A stretch of 64,000 nucleotides of DNA from Paenibacillus polygoni. GTDB lineage: Bacteria; Bacillota; Bacilli; Paenibacillales; Paenibacillaceae. Under the pieces are notes generated by a model. It did not search any database, was not told the DNA's origin, and saw only the letters and a list, made by a program, of their open reading frames with translations. This document shows positions 60,960-64,000 of this stretch, piece after piece. The DNA lies in NCBI RefSeq assembly GCF_030263935.1, contig NZ_CP127162.1:1373501-1437500 (forward strand), written 5' to 3'. Both the position numbers and the translations under genes were made by a program. The first letter of the stretch is position 1, and every line of letters begins with the position of its first letter.

Positions 60960-62216
60960 GTGAGCGAAATTAAAGTACCGGCTATGGGGGAATCCATCAC
61001 GGAAGGGACAATATCCAGATGGGTCGTTAAAGAAGGAGACTCTGTAAATCAAGGGGATGTACTTCTAGAAGTTGAAACTGATAAAGTAAATATCGAGATT
61101 AGTGCGGAAGAGAGCGGTGTAATCACCAGCATCTTGCATCAAGAAGGAGATACGGTGCAAATTGGGGAGGCGATTGCGCTGCTTGAAGCAGGCGCAGGCG
61201 CCAAGGAATCTGCAGCAGCTTCAGCGCCGGCTCCGGAAGCTCCGGCTCCTGCAGCGTCACCAGAACCAGCTCCTGAACAAAGCAAGCAAAAGGAGGATGC
61301 TGCTGAGAGTGGAAGCCCTAAAGCTTCTCCATCTGCACGCAAGCTTGCCCGTGAACGTGGTATCGATCTTGATCAAGTACAGAGCCGCGATCCTATTGGA
61401 CGTATCTACCAAGAAGATGTGAAAACTCATGGTTCGGTGCAAGCAGCCCCTGCTGCAGCACCTAGTAAGCCAGCAAGTGCTCCTTCTGCTCCAAAAGAGC
61501 AAGCAAGCTTCACTAAGCCAGTAGAACGTCAGAGAATGTCTCGCCGCCGCGCAACCATTGCGAAGCGTCTTGTGGAGGCACAACAAACTGCGGCTATGCT
61601 AACTACATTTAATGAAGTTGATATGACTGCCATCTTGGACGTTCGTAAACGTCGTAAAGATAAATTCAAAGAAAAACATGATGTAGGTCTTGGCTTTATG
61701 TCATTCTTTACGAAAGCAGTTGTAGGGGCGCTTAAACAATTCCCAACAGTTAACGCGGAGATTGACGGCGACGATATTATTCTTAAAAAATATTATGATA
61801 TCGGTATAGCTGTATCTGCTAAAGAAGGACTTGTTGTTCCGGTTGTCCGCGATGCTGATCGTCTGAGCTTTGCTGAGATTGAGCGCAACATTGGAGAACT
61901 TGCATCTAAAGCGCGTTCGAATACCTTGTCTCTAAATGAACTGCAAGGCGGAACATTTACCATCACAAACGGCGGAGTATTTGGCTCACTCTTATCTACT
62001 CCGATCTTGAATGCTCCGCAAGTGGGAATCTTGGGTATGCATAAGATTCAGGTCCGCCCTGTAGCTATTGATGATGAACGTATGGAGAATCGCCCAATGA
62101 TGTATATTGCTCTATCTTATGACCACCGTATTATTGACGGCAGTGAAGCAGTTCGCTTCTTGGTAACGGTGAAGGAATTGTTAGAGGATCCAGAATCACT
62201 GCTGCTTGAAGGATAA
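60960..62216 (+). CDS. odhB: 2-oxoglutarate dehydrogenase E2, dihydrolipoyl succinyltransferase
   Basis: The 418-residue E2 core transfers succinyl from lipoate to CoA. An N-terminal lipoyl domain (about 1-77, with the lipoylated lysine in ETDKVNIE) is followed by an Ala/Pro/Glu linker, an E1/E3-binding domain (about 119-155, [15 protein letters not shown]), a second Ala/Pro/Ser linker and the catalytic domain (about 185-418) with active-site [12 protein letters not shown]. The GTG start has GGGGAGG upstream, six bases after odhA. E3 (lipoamide dehydrogenase) is not in this window. Confidence 0.96.
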   Translation: MSEIKVPAMGESITEGTISRWVVKEGDSVNQGDVLLEVETDKVNIEISAEESGVITSILHQEGDTVQIGEAIALLEAGAGAKESAAASAPAPEAPAPAASPEPAPEQSKQKEDAAESGSPKASPSARKLARERGIDLDQVQSRDPIGRIYQEDVKTHGSVQAAPAAAPSKPASAPSAPKEQASFTKPVERQRMSRRRATIAKRLVEAQQTAAMLTTFNEVDMTAILDVRKRRKDKFKEKHDVGLGFMSFFTKAVVGALKQFPTVNAEIDGDDIILKKYYDIGIAVSAKEGLVVPVVRDADRLSFAEIERNIGELASKARSNTLSLNELQGGTFTITNGGVFGSLLSTPILNAPQVGILGMHKIQVRPVAIDDERMENRPMMYIALSYDHRIIDGSEAVRFLVTVKELLEDPESLLLEG

Positions 62217-62237
62217 GAAAGCGGAATATTGAATAAT

Positions 62238-62287
62238 AAGAAGAACAGATACGCGCATCTTATGTGGCGATTTGTTCTTCTTTTTAT
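62238..62287 (+). terminator. Terminator after odhAB
   Basis: AAGAAGAACA (62238-62247) pairs with TGTTCTTCTT (62273-62282), with a structured loop and TTTTTAT following. Confidence 0.82.
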
Positions 62288-62314
62288 ATTACTTTTAGCA
62301 GGGGGAAATGGAAA

Positions 62315-62848
62315 ATGCTGAGTATCGCAGAGTTACAATATCCTATTGGGCAAGAGGAAGACATGCCCGTAACGGAGGATAACCTCAAAGAATGGATTGA
62401 AAACTTGGTAGAGTTACCTCAGAAGCTGAAAGAAGCGGTAGCCGGTTTATCTGATGAACAGTTAAATACTCCTTATCGCCCGGATGGATGGTCGGTTAAG
62501 CAAGTTGTGCATCATGTGGCAGACAGCCATATGAATAGTTATATTAGATGTAGACTTGCTCTAACTGAGCGGAACCCCACCATTACACCTTACGAAGAGA
62601 CATTATGGGCAGAAATGATTGACGCAAGCTTAATGCCGGTAGCACCTTCCTTACAGATCCTAGAAGGGCTTCATGCACGCTGGACTTCACTGCTTCATTC
62701 TCTGTCTTTAGAAGATTATCAGCGTACATTTTATCACCCTGGTACCCAGAAAACCTTAACCATTGGAGAGTGTGTACGTCTATATTCGTGGCATAGCCTA
62801 CACCATACTGCTCATATTACTTCCCTTCGAGGGCGTATGAATTGGTAG
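62315..62848 (+). CDS. YfiT-like putative metal-dependent hydrolase / bacillithiol transferase
   Basis: The 177-residue protein belongs to the DinB/YfiT superfamily and is close to Bacillus subtilis YfiT, a probable bacillithiol S-transferase or metal hydrolase. It begins with IAELQYPIG and has the nickel/zinc histidines in QVVHHVADSHMNSYI and YSWHSLHHTAHITSLRGRM. The ATG at 62315 follows AGGGGGAAATGG; the frame runs back to a GTG at 62264 that lies within the odhB terminator and is rejected. Stop is followed by a strong terminator. Confidence 0.92.
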   Translation: MLSIAELQYPIGQEEDMPVTEDNLKEWIENLVELPQKLKEAVAGLSDEQLNTPYRPDGWSVKQVVHHVADSHMNSYIRCRLALTERNPTITPYEETLWAEMIDASLMPVAPSLQILEGLHARWTSLLHSLSLEDYQRTFYHPGTQKTLTIGECVRLYSWHSLHHTAHITSLRGRMNW

Positions 62849-62863
62849 AAGTAAGATAACGAC

Positions 62864-62916
62864 AAAAAACCTCTCTTGTCATTGAATGATGAGTTCAATT
62901 TCAAGAAAGGTTTTTT
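62864..62916. terminator. Bidirectional terminator between yfiT-like and hydrolase genes
   Basis: AAAAAACCT (62864-62872) pairs with AGGTTTTTT (62908-62916), with CTTG/CAAG inside; T-tracts form on both strands. Confidence 0.85.
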
Positions 62917-62930
62917 GGTGTGATTATAGA

Positions 62931-63884
62931 TCATACCGAAGGAGAAGGAGAAGGAGAAGGAGTAACATGACGAAGGAGCCAATCGGCCACATGTTCTTCT
63001 ACTTCTTTGCGGTTAATTTCATGCAGCATTTCATGCCTGCCTTCTGGGTAAATTCGGTATTCCAAATCTCTTATCCCTAGTTCTTTATACATTTCCACTA
63101 GGTTCAGTACACCTTTGCCATACATACCCACAGGATCATTTCCTCCTGAGAAGATGTAGACAGGTTTATCTTTAGGTATATCAGCTAAATGATGTGGAAG
63201 GTGAATCTCCATAAGCAGTTCGAAAAAACCTTGGTAAAAGCGGGCAGTGCATAGTGAGCCGCATAAAGGATCATCTATAAACTTCCTTACTTCTTGCTCA
63301 TCTCTTGATAACCAGTCAAAAGGAGTAGCAGCAGGACGGAATGATCGGTTAAATCCACCGAACACGACGGCATTGAGAAGAAAACTTCGACGTTGTTTTC
63401 CCTGAATAAGACTTTGGAGTTGAGCAAGGAGTTGACCGAACTTCAGTAAACTCCTTTTTCCGTTGGAACCGGTTAGAATATAGCCTGCATACAGATCAGG
63501 ACCTGTATACATTACCTTTTGGGTAAGGAAGGAACCCATACTGTGTCCTAGTAGAAAAATAGGTAAGCCAGGATGCTCCTGTTGTATGAATTTTCCTAGT
63601 TCGCCCATATCTTTGACCATCCATTTAAAAGCATCTGGTCCGCCGTCTCCTAACATCCCTTGATCAAAGGCTGTCTTACCATGACCACGATGATCATTGG
63701 CATAAATGATGAACCCGTGATTAGTTAAGCATTCAGCCAGTTCTTTATAGCGTTTCGCTGTTTCGGACATCCCGTGTGCAACCTGGACAATTCCTTTGAT
63801 AGGCATTTCCTCTTCCGGAGCCCACCGATACACAAAGACATTGACCTCATCGCTGTCCAGCATTTGAAACGTATATTCCTGCAT
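62931..63884 (-). CDS. Alpha/beta hydrolase (monoacylglycerol lipase/lysophospholipase-like)
   Basis: The 317-residue serine hydrolase matches the PldB/monoacylglycerol-lipase group (Hydrolase_4). Markers are GIVQVAHGMSETAKRY (oxyanion strand), ANDHRGHGKTAF, the nucleophile motif LLGHSMGSFL (Ser in GHSMG), the acid in IFSGGNDPVG and a late His in EGRHEMLHE. There is no signal peptide. The C-terminus ends in TPSPSPSPSV, encoded by a short tandem repeat (62938-62962), which lies outside the fold. AGGAGG precedes the ATG. Confidence 0.92.
   Translation of the reverse strand: MQEYTFQMLDSDEVNVFVYRWAPEEEMPIKGIVQVAHGMSETAKRYKELAECLTNHGFIIYANDHRGHGKTAFDQGMLGDGGPDAFKWMVKDMGELGKFIQQEHPGLPIFLLGHSMGSFLTQKVMYTGPDLYAGYILTGSNGKRSLLKFGQLLAQLQSLIQGKQRRSFLLNAVVFGGFNRSFRPAATPFDWLSRDEQEVRKFIDDPLCGSLCTARFYQGFFELLMEIHLPHHLADIPKDKPVYIFSGGNDPVGMYGKGVLNLVEMYKELGIRDLEYRIYPEGRHEMLHEINRKEVEEHVADWLLRHVTPSPSPSPSV
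62938..62962. repeat. GGAGAA-type microsatellite at the 3' end of the hydrolase gene
   Basis: A run of four GAAGGA-type six-base units (plus strand GAAGGAGAAGGA repeated) encodes the Pro-Ser tail on the minus strand. Variation in copy number would lengthen or shorten the tail in two-residue steps without breaking the frame. Confidence 0.65.
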
Positions 63885-63935
63885 GGTGAGTCCTCCTTCC
63901 AGAGAGAATGTCGGTAAAATAATGAAAATAATAAA

Positions 63936-64000
63936 TTAGGGGAGATAAGAGCGTAAAACCGTTGTATTTCCATCAAGTTGGTAATTTCCCAGGCTAGAAG
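63936..64000 (-). CDS. Possible C-terminal end of a gene running past the right edge
   Basis: On the minus strand, a frame open at the window end reads LGNYQLDGNTTVLRSYLP and stops at TAA (63938-63936). The residue mix resembles a protein C-terminus, but only about 21 codons are visible and no family can be assigned. Its end is about 50 bases upstream of the hydrolase start, so it could be the preceding gene in that operon. Confidence 0.35.
   Translation of the reverse strand, partial: SSLGNYQLDGNTTVLRSYLP

Noticed and set aside
62886..63080. 64-codon plus-strand frame over the microsatellite
   Set aside because: It overlaps the 3' end of the hydrolase gene, its arginine run comes from the repeat, and it starts in a terminator.

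Overview
The window looks like a chromosomal segment of a Paenibacillus-type Bacillota. Evidence: AGGAGG-type ribosome binding sites, frequent TTG/GTG starts, moderate-to-low GC, compact intrinsic terminators, two LplA/LplB/LplC-type ABC sugar importers, a YesM/YesN-type two-component pair, an S-layer (SLH) anchored GH16 glucanase, a Bacillus-type lichenase and a YfiT-like protein. No rRNA, tRNA, CRISPR array or prophage was seen. One intact IS3-family element is present.

Layout. 1-6.2 kb: the 3' part of a glycerate kinase, then small mostly single genes (lipoprotein, GNAT, SRPBCC, Nudix, DUF4269, membrane-anchored unknowns). 6.3-13.6 kb: a maltose locus with pgmB, malP (GH65 maltose phosphorylase), malR (LacI family), malT (PTS EIICB) and mapP (sugar-phosphate phosphatase). 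LacI-type operators and cre-like boxes sit at its promoters. 13.6-19.2 kb: a FUSC-family membrane protein and a heterodimeric ABC exporter. 19.4-31.4 kb: GH51 arabinofuranosidase, thyX, several GNAT and Nudix proteins, an RNase H with a viroplasmin domain, a HAD phosphatase, a LysE exporter with a leader hairpin that can mask its RBS, an amino-acid permease and a VanZ protein. 31.6-33.1 kb: a cell-wall amidase. 33.3-46.3 kb: a beta-glucan utilisation island (secreted lichenase, ABC solute-binding lipoprotein, YesN/YesM regulators on the opposite strand, two permeases, 1485-residue SLH-GH16-CBM enzyme). 46.3-48.3 kb: a small hydrolase followed by the IS3 element, which has split an intergenic terminator hairpin. 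48.3-52 kb: a second Lpl-type importer operon. 52.2-57.4 kb: PatB-like C-S lyase, a MurG paralogue, DinB, monooxygenase-fold and GNAT proteins, a 36-residue membrane peptide, and a Gfo/Idh/MocA oxidoreductase. 58-62.2 kb: odhA-odhB. 62.3-64 kb: yfiT-like gene, an alpha/beta hydrolase, and a possible gene tail at the right edge.

How the genes work together. The maltose locus encodes a complete inferred route: PTS import as maltose 6'-phosphate (MalT), dephosphorylation inside the cell (MapP), phosphorolysis to glucose and beta-glucose 1-phosphate (MalP), and conversion to glucose 6-phosphate (PgmB), under MalR control. The glucan island combines extracellular depolymerisation (lichenase and surface GH16), uptake of the products, and sensing by the histidine kinase/AraC-type regulator pair. 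A 12-base element placed at nearly the same distance from the -10 box upstream of both the solute-binding gene and the permease operon suggests one activator for both halves of the split importer. Cre-like boxes at malT, abfA, the lichenase gene and the second importer suggest CcpA control of carbohydrate functions across the window.
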